Origin: Pseudomonas sp. Leaf58
Lineage (GTDB): Bacteria > Pseudomonadota > Gammaproteobacteria > Pseudomonadales > Pseudomonadaceae
Direction of reading: 5' to 3'
Assembly: GCF_003627215.1 (NCBI RefSeq)
Contig: NZ_CP032677.1
Location: 5,275,501 to 5,339,500, forward strand
DNA length: 64,000 nucleotides
Shown here: positions 26,371 through 36,249 of the stretch, piece after piece
Numbering within the stretch: position 1 is the first letter of the stretch
How the letters are laid out: each line of letters begins with the position of its first letter
Notes under the pieces: model-generated
What the model was told of the DNA's origin: nothing
The model's database searches: none
The model's input: only the letters and a program-made list of their open reading frames with translations
Made by a program: the position numbers and the translations under genes

Positions 26371-27297
26371 TCAGAGGGGCGGCAAGATTTGCACCTCCGG
26401 CAAATCCATCGCCGCCACTTCCTCTTCCAGAAACGCACTCAACCGCCGCAACCGCTCGCCGCCCAACCGGGTACGCGGCCACACTAAGTAGTAATCCATG
26501 CCGCTGGGCACCGCCGTCGGCCAGGGCAAGCTCAAGCGCCCCTGCGCGACGTCCTCGGCCACCATCAGCAAATCGCCCATGGAAATCCCGTAGCCGCGTG
26601 CCGCAGCTATCATGCCCAGTTCCAGGGTGTCGAACACCTGCCCACCCTTGAGCGAAACCTTGTCGCTCAGGCCCATGCGCTCCAGCCACGCGCGCCAGTC
26701 ACGCTTGTCCACCGTGGGGTGCAACAGTTCGATGCAGGCCAACCGGCGTTCGTCCCATGGCCCTTTATCCAGCAGGTCTGGCGCACCGACCGGGATCAGC
26801 AACTCCGGAAATAGCCTGCGCACCTCCCACTCCGCCGGGAACACGCCGTCACTGAGCAATACCGCGCAATCGAACGGTTCCTGGTTGAAGTCCACATGGT
26901 CGACATCCATCCAGGCGCTGGTCAACTGCACCTCGTTGCCCGGCTGCAAGTGGCGAAAGTGGCTGAGGCGCGCCAACAACCAGCGCATGGTCAGGGTCGA
27001 AGGGGCCTTCATACGCAGGATGTCATCTTCACCGCGCAGGGTATCGCACGCCCGCTCCAGCGCCGCAAACCCTTCGCGCACCCCCGGCAGCAGCAGCCGC
27101 GCCGCTTCGGTCAGTTGCAGGCTGCGGCCACTGCGCACGAACAGGCGGCAGGCAAAGTGGTCCTCCAGTGTGCGGATATGCCGGCTGATCGCACTTTGGG
27201 TAATCGACAGCTCTTCACCGGCGCGGGTGAAGGAGCTTAGCCGCGCGGCGGCTTCAAATGCGCGCAAGGCATACAGCGGAGGTAGCTGACGAGACAT
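26371..27297 (-). CDS. LysR-family regulator (GcvA-like)
   Basis: 308 residues from ATG 27297. The N-terminal HTH is visible (LYALRAFEAAARLSSFTRAG, SITQSAISRHIRTLEDHF) and the effector domain begins near STLTMRWLLARLSHF. It is divergent from the MATE efflux gene (153-bp spacer), whose expression it may control, and convergent with hglS. Inducer unknown. Confidence 0.88.
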   Translation of the reverse strand: MSRQLPPLYALRAFEAAARLSSFTRAGEELSITQSAISRHIRTLEDHFACRLFVRSGRSLQLTEAARLLLPGVREGFAALERACDTLRGEDDILRMKAPSTLTMRWLLARLSHFRHLQPGNEVQLTSAWMDVDHVDFNQEPFDCAVLLSDGVFPAEWEVRRLFPELLIPVGAPDLLDKGPWDERRLACIELLHPTVDKRDWRAWLERMGLSDKVSLKGGQVFDTLELGMIAAARGYGISMGDLLMVAEDVAQGRLSLPWPTAVPSGMDYYLVWPRTRLGGERLRRLSAFLEEEVAAMDLPEVQILPPL

Positions 27298-27450
27298 GAG
27301 GCACCTGTCATACGGGGCTGAGCGAATCACCGGGAAGCATACATACATGAGTCAGACTCATGCCAACGATCGCTTTTATCCTTTTGTGCAATGTTGACCA
27401 AAGCCTCAGAATCGCGCCTTCGCTGTTCAACTCAGGAAAAGGACTGCCCG

Positions 27451-28839
27451 ATGCACGTCGCGCCCACCACTGAACTCAAGGCTTTGCTGCGCCTGGCCGG
27501 GCCGCTGATTGCCTCGCAGTTGGCGCACATGCTGATGGTGCTGACCGACACCCTGATGATGGCCCGCATCAGCCCGCAAGCCCTGGCCGGTGGTGGCCTG
27601 GGTGCCGCAAGCTATTCGTTCGTGTCGATCTTTTGCCTGGGTGTTATCGCTGCGGTCGGAACGCTGGTGGCGATTCGCAAGGGCGCCAACGATATCGAGG
27701 GCGTTACCCGCCTGGCGCAAAACGGCCTGTGGCTGGCCTGGGGCCTGGCGCTGGTGGCGGCGCTGGCGCTGTGGAACCTGGAGCCGGTATTGCTGCTGTT
27801 TGGCCAAAAGCCCGAGAACGTGGCGTCGGCTGCGCAATTCCTCACCCTGCTGCCGCTGGCCCTGCCCAGCTACCTGACCTTCATGGCCTTGCGTGGTTTT
27901 ACCAGCGCCCTGGGCCGCTCGACCCCGGTGATGGTGATTAGCGTAATCGGCACGGTGCTCAACTACCTGCTCAACGTTGCCTTGATCGAAGGCATGTTCG
28001 GCCTGCCCAAGCTCGGCCTGATGGGGATCGGCCTGGTCACCGCGGTGGTCTCGCTGGGCATGGCCATCGCCCTGGCGCTGTACATCCGCTGGCATTCGGC
28101 CTATGCCGCCTACCCGCTGCGCAAAGGCCTGTCACGCCCGTCGTTGCCCGCCCTGCGTGAACTGTGGCGGCTGGGCCTGCCGATTGGTGGCACCTACATG
28201 GTCGAAGTCGGCCTGTTCGCCTTCGCCGCACTGTGCATGGGCGTGCTGGGCAGCACCGAGCTGGCGGCGCACCAGATAGCCCTGCAGATTGTTTCCACCG
28301 CGTTCATGGTGCCCACGGGGTTGTCCTATGCGGTGACCATGCGTGTGGGGCTGTACTACGGCGGTGGCAACCTGCTGGCGGCGCGCAGCGCCGGGCGGGT
28401 GGGCATCAGCTTCGGCGGGATGATCATGTTTGCCTTCGCTGCGCTGTTCTGGCTGTTGCCCGAGGCGCTGGTGGGGCTGTTCATCGACCGTAATGACCCA
28501 GGCTTTGCAGCCATCTACCAACTGGCGGTGCAACTGGTGATGGTGGCGGCCTGGTTCGAGCTGTTCGACGGCATGCAGACCATCGCGATGGGTTCGATCC
28601 GTGGCCTGAAGGATGCCAAAACGACGTTCCTGATCGGGCTGTGCTGCTATTGGCTGGTCGGGGCGCCGAGCGCCTGGCTGTTCGCGTTCAACCTGGGGGG
28701 TGGCGCAGTCGGGATCTGGTGGGGGCTGGCGTTGGGGCTGGCGTGTGCGGCGGTGGCGCTGACCATTGGCTTTGAGTGGCGGATGAAGCGGTTGCTGGGC
28801 AAGGCTGGGGTTGGCGGGGCGGCAACGGCTTCTGCCTGA
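27451..28839 (+). CDS. MATE-family multidrug efflux pump
   Basis: 462 residues from ATG 27451 (AGGAAAAGGA upstream). About twelve hydrophobic segments in two homologous halves, as in NorM: LLRLAGPLIASQLAHMLMVL TDTLMM (quoted in two parts) in the first half and LWRLGLPIGGTYMVEVGLFA in the second. The family exports cationic drugs and other compounds in exchange for Na+ or H+. Ligand unknown. Confidence 0.9.
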   Translation: MHVAPTTELKALLRLAGPLIASQLAHMLMVLTDTLMMARISPQALAGGGLGAASYSFVSIFCLGVIAAVGTLVAIRKGANDIEGVTRLAQNGLWLAWGLALVAALALWNLEPVLLLFGQKPENVASAAQFLTLLPLALPSYLTFMALRGFTSALGRSTPVMVISVIGTVLNYLLNVALIEGMFGLPKLGLMGIGLVTAVVSLGMAIALALYIRWHSAYAAYPLRKGLSRPSLPALRELWRLGLPIGGTYMVEVGLFAFAALCMGVLGSTELAAHQIALQIVSTAFMVPTGLSYAVTMRVGLYYGGGNLLAARSAGRVGISFGGMIMFAFAALFWLLPEALVGLFIDRNDPGFAAIYQLAVQLVMVAAWFELFDGMQTIAMGSIRGLKDAKTTFLIGLCCYWLVGAPSAWLFAFNLGGGAVGIWWGLALGLACAAVALTIGFEWRMKRLLGKAGVGGAATASA

Positions 28840-28844
28840 CAGGA

Positions 28845-28924
28845 GGGCCCTTTCGCGGGTAAACCCGCTCCTACAAAGCCTGCGCCGTACCTGTGTAGGA
28901 GCGGGTTTACCCGCGAAAGGGCCC
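28845..28924. repeat. Perfect 31-bp inverted REP pair overlapping a stop codon
   Basis: Arms 28845-28875 and 28894-28924 are exact inverted copies with an 18-bp centre. The right arm ends on the last base of the stop codon of the GGDEF-EAL gene; the left arm starts 5 bp after the MATE stop. It probably ends both convergent transcripts. Confidence 0.85.
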
Positions 28925-30591
28925 TAAAGGGCAGCGCCTAACTGGCAGGCGGGCGCTTGCAGTAAGTACGCCATCAACTCGTCCACCGGCAGCGGCTTGC
29001 TGACCAAAAAGCCCTGCACCTGGTCACAGCCAAACCCGCGCAACAACGCCAACTGCTCTTCACTCTCCACCCCCTCGGCCACCACCTCGAGGTTGAGGTT
29101 GTGCGCCAGGTTGATCATGGCGTGCACCAGCTTGCGGTTTTCCTCGCGCATTTCCATCTCTGCCACAAAGCTGCGGTCTACCTTGAGCAAGGTGATCGGT
29201 AGGCTGTTGAGGTGCACGAACGAAGAGAACCCAGTGCCAAAGTCATCGAGCGAAAAGCGCACGCCCAGGCGCCCCAAGGCGTCCATGGTCTGGCGCACCA
29301 GTTCGTTGCGGCGCATCACCGCCGTTTCGGTCAGTTCGAACTCCAGCCAGCGGGCATCCACACCATGCTCGAGAATCAGCCGGCTCAAGGTCGCCAGCAG
29401 TTGGCTGTCCTGAAACTGCCGGAAGCTCAGGTTGACCGCCATGTGCAGCGGCTCCAGCCCGTATTCGCACAACGCCTGCATGTCGCGCAGCGCACGGGAA
29501 ATCACCCAGTAACCCAACGGCACGATCAAACCGCTCTGCTCGGCCAGCGGCACGAACTCGCTGGGCGGCAACAGGCCACGCTCGGCATGCCGCCAGCGCA
29601 CCAGCGCCTCCAGGCCGACAATGCGCCCGTCAGCCAGGTTCAGCCGGGGCTGATAGTGCAGTTCCAGCTCGTCACGGCGTAGGGCGCGGCGCAGTTCGCT
29701 TTCCAGGTCGGCCAGGCTGCGGGCGTTGCGGTTGATGCGTTCGTTGAACACGTGAAAAGTGCAACCTTGGCTGCCCTTGGCCTGGCGCATGGCGATGTGC
29801 GCGTGCCACATCAGCGGGTCGGCACCCGCATGGGCGCGGGCATGCGCCAGGCCCAGGCTGCAGCCCAGTAGCAGGCTTTCGCCGTCGATCCAGTAGGGCT
29901 CACCCAGTGCCTCGACAATGCGCTCGGCAATCCATTCAGCACGGTTGGCATCGCGGCGGGTGTCGATCAGCAGGGCGAACTCGTCGCTGCCCAACCGCGC
30001 CAGCTGGTCGCCGGCCTCCAGTTGTTGCTTCAGGCGCGCCACCACCTGCAGGATCAGGCGGTCGCCGCTCTGATGGCCCAGGGCATCGTTGACATGGCGG
30101 AAGTTGTCCAGGTCCAAGTGGCCGAGGGCAACGCCGCGGCCTTCGTGCTCGGCCAGGCGTGCGGTGAGCAAGGCCTGGAAGCCCTGGCGGTTGGCGATAC
30201 CGGTCAGCGGGTCCTGCTCGGCCAGGCGCTGCAAGGTAGCCACCAGCACGCCGCGCTCACGCACATGGCGCAGCGAGCGGCGCAGCGTGTCGGCATCGAG
30301 CCGATCATGCACCAACCAGTCACTGACGGCGCTGGGCGCTACCTGGGGCTCGTGGTCGAGCAGCAGGATGGTCGGCAACTCGCAGCGCCCAGGCGCCGGC
30401 TGCAAGGCCGGGGTCGCCAGCACCACGGCTTGGCGGTCCTGGTTGAACAAGCTGTCGACTGCCTCCCAGTTCGGTGCGGTCACCAGCACGGCGCTGCCAT
30501 CCAGTGCGCGCACACAGTCGCGCAGCAACACGGTCCATTCCGGCTCATCAGCCAACAGCAGCAAACGCAAAGGTTCGACAGGCGTGGACAA
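28924..30591 (-). CDS. GGDEF-EAL cyclic-di-GMP protein (probable phosphodiesterase)
   Basis: 555 residues. Residues 1-115 look like a degenerate receiver. A GGDEF domain follows (DPLTGIANRQGFQ) in which the signature is GSDEF, so cyclase activity is doubtful. The EAL domain keeps the catalytic set: EALVRW, NLSFRQFQD, FELTETAV, LDDFGTGFSSF, LKVDRSFV, AEGVES and QGFLVSKPLP. It should therefore hydrolyse c-di-GMP in the cytosol. No membrane segments. A Fur-box-like site lies 59 bp upstream of its start. Confidence 0.88.
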   Translation of the reverse strand: MSTPVEPLRLLLLADEPEWTVLLRDCVRALDGSAVLVTAPNWEAVDSLFNQDRQAVVLATPALQPAPGRCELPTILLLDHEPQVAPSAVSDWLVHDRLDADTLRRSLRHVRERGVLVATLQRLAEQDPLTGIANRQGFQALLTARLAEHEGRGVALGHLDLDNFRHVNDALGHQSGDRLILQVVARLKQQLEAGDQLARLGSDEFALLIDTRRDANRAEWIAERIVEALGEPYWIDGESLLLGCSLGLAHARAHAGADPLMWHAHIAMRQAKGSQGCTFHVFNERINRNARSLADLESELRRALRRDELELHYQPRLNLADGRIVGLEALVRWRHAERGLLPPSEFVPLAEQSGLIVPLGYWVISRALRDMQALCEYGLEPLHMAVNLSFRQFQDSQLLATLSRLILEHGVDARWLEFELTETAVMRRNELVRQTMDALGRLGVRFSLDDFGTGFSSFVHLNSLPITLLKVDRSFVAEMEMREENRKLVHAMINLAHNLNLEVVAEGVESEEQLALLRGFGCDQVQGFLVSKPLPVDELMAYLLQAPACQLGAAL

Positions 30592-30649
30592 GCGGGCTCC
30601 TTAAGGCTTCACGGTGCAACGGGAGAGGTCAGGTATGCTACTGCATTAA

Positions 30650-30664
30650 TGAAAATGATTTTCA
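30650..30664. promoter_or_regulatory. Fur-box-like operator
   Basis: TGAAAATGATTTTCA is a perfect 7-1-7 inverted repeat matching 13 of 15 positions of the Fur core TGATAATNATTATCA. It lies 59 bp upstream of the GGDEF-EAL start, with rep starting 223 bp to the other side. Confidence 0.6.
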
Positions 30665-30764
30665 CTTTATAAACGCAGCAAAGGGTGTAGCGCCCCGACG
30701 CATTTTGTCGTGCATCGTGCGCGAAAGCGGTCCCAGCAGCAAATACGATTTTTTCAGGACGTAG

Positions 30765-30817
30765 CATTAGCCTGACTAATGATTCATGTGCACAAAAGTC
30801 TGACTCAGACGTCAGAC
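30765..30817. promoter_or_regulatory. Two inverted repeats upstream of rep
   Basis: CATTAG-CCTGA-CTAATG (30765-30781) and GTCTGAC-TCAGAC-GTCAGAC (30798-30817) are short dyads 70-122 bp before the rep start. They may be operators or leader hairpins; no known regulator is matched. Confidence 0.35.
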
Positions 30818-30886
30818 GGTCGCGCCACAACAGCCCCATGCCTGTTAGAATGCGCGGCTATTTTCTGGCGACCCCCGGTTTCTAGC

Positions 30887-32896
30887 ATGTCCCGACTCAA
30901 TCCCCGGCAACAGGAAGCCCGTGACTACGTCGGCGGCCCTCTTTTGGTGCTCGCCGGTGCAGGCTCGGGCAAGACCAGCGTGATCACGCGCAAGATTGCC
31001 CACCTCATCCAGAATTGCGGCATCCGTGCCCAGTACATCGTGGCGATGACCTTTACCAACAAGGCCGCACGCGAGATGAAGGAACGGGTCGCCACCCTGC
31101 TGCGCCCGGGGGAAGGCCGTGGCCTGACGGTGTGTACGTTCCACAACCTGGGCCTGAACATCATCCGCAAGGAGCACGAGCGCCTGGGCTACAAGCCAGG
31201 CTTCTCGATCTTCGATGAGTCCGACATCAAGGCGTTACTGTCGGACATCATGCAAAAGGAATACTCCGGCGACGACGGCATCGACGAGATCAAGAACATG
31301 ATCGGTGCCTGGAAGAACGACCTGATCCTGCCCCCCGAGGCGCTGGAAAAGGCGCGCAACCCGCGCGAGCAGACCGCCGCGATCGTCTACACCCACTACC
31401 AGCGCACGCTCAAGGCGTTCAACGCAGTGGACTTCGACGACCTGATCCTGCAGCCGGTCAAGTTGTTCCAAGAACACCCTGAGGTGCTGGAGCGCTGGCA
31501 AAACCGTGTGCGCTACCTGCTGGTGGACGAATACCAAGACACCAACGCCAGCCAATACTTGCTGGTGAAGATGCTTATCGGCATGCGCAACCAGTTCACC
31601 GTGGTCGGCGACGACGACCAGTCGATCTACGCATGGCGGGGCGCCCGCCCCGAAAACCTGATGCTGCTCAAGGAGGACTACCCCTCCCTGAAAATCGTCA
31701 TGCTCGAACAGAACTACCGCTCTACCAGCCGCATTCTGCGTTGCGCCAACGTGTTGATCGCCAACAACCCGCACGCGTTCGAGAAGCAGCTGTGGAGCGA
31801 AATGGGCGTGGGCGACGAGATCCGCGTTATCCGCTGCAAGAACGAGGAAGCCGAGGCCGAGCGCGTGGCCATGGAAATCCTCACCTTGCACCTGCGCACC
31901 AACCGCCCGTACAGCGATTTCGCCATCCTTTACCGCGGCAACTACCAGGCCAAGCTGATCGAACTGAAGCTGCAGCACCACCAGGTGCCGTATCGCCTTT
32001 CGGGCGGCAACAGCTTCTTCGGCCGCCAGGAGGTCAAGGACCTGATGGCCTACCTGCGCCTGCTGGTGAACCCGGACGATGACAACGCCTACCTGCGGGT
32101 AATCAACGTACCGCGCCGCGAGATCGGCTCCACCACCCTGGAAAAGCTCGGCAACTATTCCACCGAGCGCGGCATTTCGATGTACGCCGCCAGCGAGGAG
32201 CTGGGCCTGGGCGAGCACCTGGACGCCCGCTATACCGAGCGTTTGCAGCGCTTCAAGCACTGGCTGGATGGGGTGCGCCACAAGGTCGCCCTGGAAGACC
32301 CAATAGCCGCGCTGCACGAGATGATCCGCGATATCGACTACGAAAACTGGATCCGCCAGCAGACTGCCAGCGACAAGGCTGCGGAGTTTCGCATCAGCAA
32401 CGTGTGGTTCCTGATCGAAGCGCTGAAGAACACCCTCGAGAAAGATGAAGAGGGTGACATGACCATCGAGGACGCCATCGGCAAGCTGGTGCTGCGCGAC
32501 ATGCTCGAGCGCCAGCAGGAAGAGGAAGAGAACGCCGAAGGTGTGCAGATGATGACCCTGCACGCCTCCAAAGGCCTGGAATTCCCCTACGTGTTCATCA
32601 TGGGCATGGAAGAGGAAATCCTCCCGCACCGCTCCAGCATCGAGGCCGACACCATCGAAGAAGAACGCCGCCTGGCCTACGTGGGCATTACCCGCGCGCG
32701 CCAGACCCTGGCCTTCACCTTTGCCGCCAAGCGCAAGCAATACGGTGAAATCATCGACTGCACGCCCAGCCGGTTCCTCGACGAGCTGCCACCGGACGAC
32801 CTGGCCTGGGAAGGCTTGGACGATGCGCCGGTTGAAGTAAAGGCCGCACGTGGCAACAACGCCCTGGCCGATATCCGGGCAATGCTCAAACGCTGA
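30887..32896 (+). CDS. rep: ATP-dependent DNA helicase Rep
   Basis: 669 residues from ATG 30887. UvrD/Rep superfamily 1A helicase: Walker A LAGAGSGKTSVITRK, motif Ia MTFTNKAAREMKERV, motif II VDEYQDTN, motif III GDDDQSIYAWRGA, motif IV EQNYRST, motif V MTLHASKGLE, motif VI YVGITRARQTL. Rep moves 3' to 5' and helps the replisome pass protein roadblocks. Length agrees with Rep. xpt follows by 65 bp. Confidence 0.95.
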   Translation: MSRLNPRQQEARDYVGGPLLVLAGAGSGKTSVITRKIAHLIQNCGIRAQYIVAMTFTNKAAREMKERVATLLRPGEGRGLTVCTFHNLGLNIIRKEHERLGYKPGFSIFDESDIKALLSDIMQKEYSGDDGIDEIKNMIGAWKNDLILPPEALEKARNPREQTAAIVYTHYQRTLKAFNAVDFDDLILQPVKLFQEHPEVLERWQNRVRYLLVDEYQDTNASQYLLVKMLIGMRNQFTVVGDDDQSIYAWRGARPENLMLLKEDYPSLKIVMLEQNYRSTSRILRCANVLIANNPHAFEKQLWSEMGVGDEIRVIRCKNEEAEAERVAMEILTLHLRTNRPYSDFAILYRGNYQAKLIELKLQHHQVPYRLSGGNSFFGRQEVKDLMAYLRLLVNPDDDNAYLRVINVPRREIGSTTLEKLGNYSTERGISMYAASEELGLGEHLDARYTERLQRFKHWLDGVRHKVALEDPIAALHEMIRDIDYENWIRQQTASDKAAEFRISNVWFLIEALKNTLEKDEEGDMTIEDAIGKLVLRDMLERQQEEEENAEGVQMMTLHASKGLEFPYVFIMGMEEEILPHRSSIEADTIEEERRLAYVGITRARQTLAFTFAAKRKQYGEIIDCTPSRFLDELPPDDLAWEGLDDAPVEVKAARGNNALADIRAMLKR

Positions 32897-32913
32897 TCAA
32901 CCATTACTCTTAA

Positions 32914-33534
<621 letters not shown>

Positions 33535-33551
33535 GCCAGTACCGCACCCCG

Positions 33552-33623
33552 TGTAGGGGCGGGTTTACCCGCGAATGCGATGGCAGATTCAATATCGCAT
33601 TCGCGGGTAAACCCGCGCCTACA
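33552..33623. repeat. REP element pair with 29-bp arms
   Basis: Arms 33552-33580 and 33595-33623 are inverted copies with one mismatch, between the convergent xpt and acetyl-CoA hydrolase genes. Confidence 0.8.
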
Positions 33624-33645
33624 TCGGGCCAACGCACCCTGGGGT

Positions 33646-35505
33646 TTACTCGGTCGCCGCCAACCCCGCCAGCAACAACCGCTGGTACAGCTCTTCCTTC
33701 AGCCCCTGCGGCTGGTCCAGCTGCATCCGCGCCAGATGCCGCTCATACCCCTCCGGCCCGGGCGCATCCAGCGTTGCCTTGCCCAGTTCCAGCACCTCAC
33801 TCAGCTTGAACTTACTCTTCAACCAGTTCAGCGCCCGCAGTAAGTCCTGTTCTTCAGCGGTAAAGTCCGTCCCCAACGGGTACTCCGGGAACAACTGCGC
33901 ATGCTGCGCCCGGATCGCCTCCAAGCGCTGCGGCGTGTTGTCGGTAAAGCGTGCCTCCAGCTGAAAATCCCTGGCCAGCTTGCCCGCATCTTTCGCCTGC
34001 TTGATCAGCCCCTGCTGGAACCGCGAATCACACACCGCCAGCAACCGTACGATCACCTCGCTGTCAGTCTGCCCGCGCAGGTCGGCAATACCGTACTCGG
34101 TCACCACGATATCGCGCAGGTGCCGGGGAATGGTGCAGTGGCCATAGTTCCAGAGCAGGTTCGAGGTGACCTCCCCGCCTGCCTCGCGCCAGCTGCGCAA
34201 CAGCAGGATCGAGCGCCCGCCTTCCAGCGCGTGCCCTTGGGCAACGAAGTTGTACTGCCCTCCCACGCCACTAAGTACTCGGCCATCCTCCAACTGGTCG
34301 GCCACCCCGGCACCGAGCAGGGTCATGGCAAACACCGTGTTGATGAAACGCGCATCGCGGCGCTGACGACGCTTGAGTGCCTCTTGCCCATACAGCTCGT
34401 TGATGAAGCTGATACGGGTCATGGCGAACCGTGCCCGCTGCGCCAACGGCATGTCGCGCAAACGCTGGTAGAACGCCTGGGGGCCGAGGAAGAAGCCGCC
34501 ATGCAACACCGCATCCTGCTCATCCACAGGGCGTCGCAACAGCCCTGCTTCGGCCAGCGCCAATAGGCCGTTGACGAACATCTCGCTGCAGCCATACAAA
34601 CCCTGGGTAAGGGCACCCAGCCCCCCTTCCCGTTCGATCAGCGCCTGCCAGGGGCCGATATCCAGCGCATCGAGTACGGCACGATAGCCGGCATTGTCGC
34701 CCTGGCGCGCCAGCAATGCGGCGGCTACCGCATCACCGATGGCACCAATGCCGACCTGCAGGGTGCCACCGTCACGCACCAGGCTGCTAGCGTGCAGGCC
34801 GATGCAGTGGTCCTGGGTATTGACCGGCATGTTTGGCGTGGAGAACAGCCGGCGTTGCTCGGCTTCATCGAGCAGCAAGTCGAAAGCATCAATGGGCAGT
34901 TCGGCATCGCCCGGCATGTACGGCAGCTGGCTATGCACCTGGCCGAGCAGGAGGATGGTTTCCCCAGCGGCGCGGCGCTTGGCGATCATCGGCAACAGGT
35001 CGAGGGTGATGTCGGGGTTGCAGGCCAGGCTCAGGTGCACGGGCTTCTCGGGCGTAGCCGCCACCAGCTGGGCGATCAGGTTCAGGCCCTTGGCGTTGAT
35101 ATCGCGCGCGGCGTGGCTGTAGTTGCTGCTGATGTAGTCCTGCTGGGCCGATGCGCTGTGCAGCAGGCTGCCCGGCTGCATGAAGAACTGCTCGACACGG
35201 ATATTCGGCGGCAGGCTGTCGTTGCGCAGATCAGCGAGGTAAGTGAGCTCTTCGTAATCGGCGAAAACGCGTTCGACGAAGGGTTCAAGAAAGCGCCGCT
35301 GCAAACCATCGCCTAATGGCGGGCGGCCGAGGGACAAAGCGGTGTAGAGGGTCAGCTGCCGCTCAGGCAGCTCGCGTATGCGGGCATAGAGGGCGTTGAC
35401 GAAGGCATTAGGTTTGCCAAGGCCCAGCGGCAGGCCCATGTGGATGTGGGCTGGCAGGCGCGCCAGGACTTGTTCGACAGCCTGGTCGATGGAGCAGAGG
35501 TGCAT
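33646..35505 (-). CDS. Acetyl-CoA hydrolase/transferase family protein
   Basis: 619 residues from ATG 35505 (GGAGG upstream). Two CoA-transferase-type domains: N-terminal HIHMGLPLGLGKPNAFVNAL, C-terminal SGVGGQYNFVAQGHALEGGR and VTEYGIADLRGQTDSEV. The family moves CoA between acyl groups or hydrolyses acetyl-CoA. At 619 residues it is longer than the about 500-residue Ach1/Cat1 type, with extra sequence at the C-terminus. Physiological acyl donor not evident. Confidence 0.85.
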   Translation of the reverse strand: MHLCSIDQAVEQVLARLPAHIHMGLPLGLGKPNAFVNALYARIRELPERQLTLYTALSLGRPPLGDGLQRRFLEPFVERVFADYEELTYLADLRNDSLPPNIRVEQFFMQPGSLLHSASAQQDYISSNYSHAARDINAKGLNLIAQLVAATPEKPVHLSLACNPDITLDLLPMIAKRRAAGETILLLGQVHSQLPYMPGDAELPIDAFDLLLDEAEQRRLFSTPNMPVNTQDHCIGLHASSLVRDGGTLQVGIGAIGDAVAAALLARQGDNAGYRAVLDALDIGPWQALIEREGGLGALTQGLYGCSEMFVNGLLALAEAGLLRRPVDEQDAVLHGGFFLGPQAFYQRLRDMPLAQRARFAMTRISFINELYGQEALKRRQRRDARFINTVFAMTLLGAGVADQLEDGRVLSGVGGQYNFVAQGHALEGGRSILLLRSWREAGGEVTSNLLWNYGHCTIPRHLRDIVVTEYGIADLRGQTDSEVIVRLLAVCDSRFQQGLIKQAKDAGKLARDFQLEARFTDNTPQRLEAIRAQHAQLFPEYPLGTDFTAEEQDLLRALNWLKSKFKLSEVLELGKATLDAPGPEGYERHLARMQLDQPQGLKEELYQRLLLAGLAATE

Positions 35506-35596
35506 CGGGGCCTCCTGAGACATCCATGGGTTCAGGGGTTGGACACGGGCCTACAGTGATTGGTTGCCCGCTTCCCGGCCAAGCCCACAGGTGTTT

Positions 35597-35630
35597 TGTA
35601 GGGGCGGGCTTGCCCGCGAAAGGGCCGCCA
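35597..35630. repeat. REP element (single)
   Basis: GTAGGGGCGGGCTTGCCCGC followed by GAAAGGGCCGCCA. Confidence 0.6.
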
Positions 35631-35644
35631 CAAGCAACACAAAA

Positions 35645-35670
35645 ACAAAGCCCGCCAATAATGGCGGGCC
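35645..35670 (-). terminator. Rho-independent terminator of the cytochrome gene
   Basis: Stem GCCCGCCA (35650-35657) with TGGCGGGC (35662-35669), followed on the minus strand by a T-rich tract, 21 bp past the cytochrome stop. Confidence 0.75.
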
Positions 35671-35690
35671 TCATGCAATTCAGCTGTTGC

Positions 35691-36113
35691 TCACAGCCCG
35701 GACATTTTCTTGATCGCCCCTTTCAGGTCGTCATCCGAGCAGTCTGCGCAAGTACCCTTCGGCGGCATGGCGTTGATGCCGGTAATGGCCTTGGCCAGAA
35801 TGCCATCCAGGCCGCCCTGGTGATCGGCGCGTTCCTTCCACGCCGCGGTATCGCCAATTTTCGGCGCGCCCAGCAAGCCGCTGCCATGGCAGGCATTGCA
35901 GTGCTTGGCGATGATGTCATCCGGCGTTTTGGTGCCTCCGCCACCCGCTGCAGCGGCCACTTCCATGCCTTTGCATTCCTGGCCCTGGACGCACACCTGG
36001 CCTACCGGCTCCAGGCGTTTGGCGATGTCGTCATTGGTCGCAGCGGTTGCGCTCATTGCCCAGAGGGCGAATACGGCTGCTGGTACGGCCAGCATCTTCT
36101 TGATTTGGTTCAC
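35691..36113 (-). CDS. Cytochrome c5-type protein
   Basis: 140 residues from GTG 36113 (GAGGGT upstream). Signal peptide MNQIKKMLAVPAAVFALWAM cut near SATA, so periplasmic. One haem site KHCNACHGSG; axial Met in GINAMPPKG; and the extra Cys pair GTCADCS typical of cytochrome c5. Monohaem electron carrier. The GTG was chosen because the signal peptide begins there and upstream codons do not resemble the family. Confidence 0.88.
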   Translation of the reverse strand: MNQIKKMLAVPAAVFALWAMSATAATNDDIAKRLEPVGQVCVQGQECKGMEVAAAAGGGGTKTPDDIIAKHCNACHGSGLLGAPKIGDTAAWKERADHQGGLDGILAKAITGINAMPPKGTCADCSDDDLKGAIKKMSGL

Positions 36114-36249
36114 GCGAACACCCTCATGGTGGCTAATCACGCTCGCGGCCACGGATCGGCGAGCGTTGAAAAGTATAGCGGGAACCCAGAGGCCGTGAAA
36201 CGACCCCACACAGGAAAGGGGTATTGCTGAATCAATGCACTGCGCTGGA

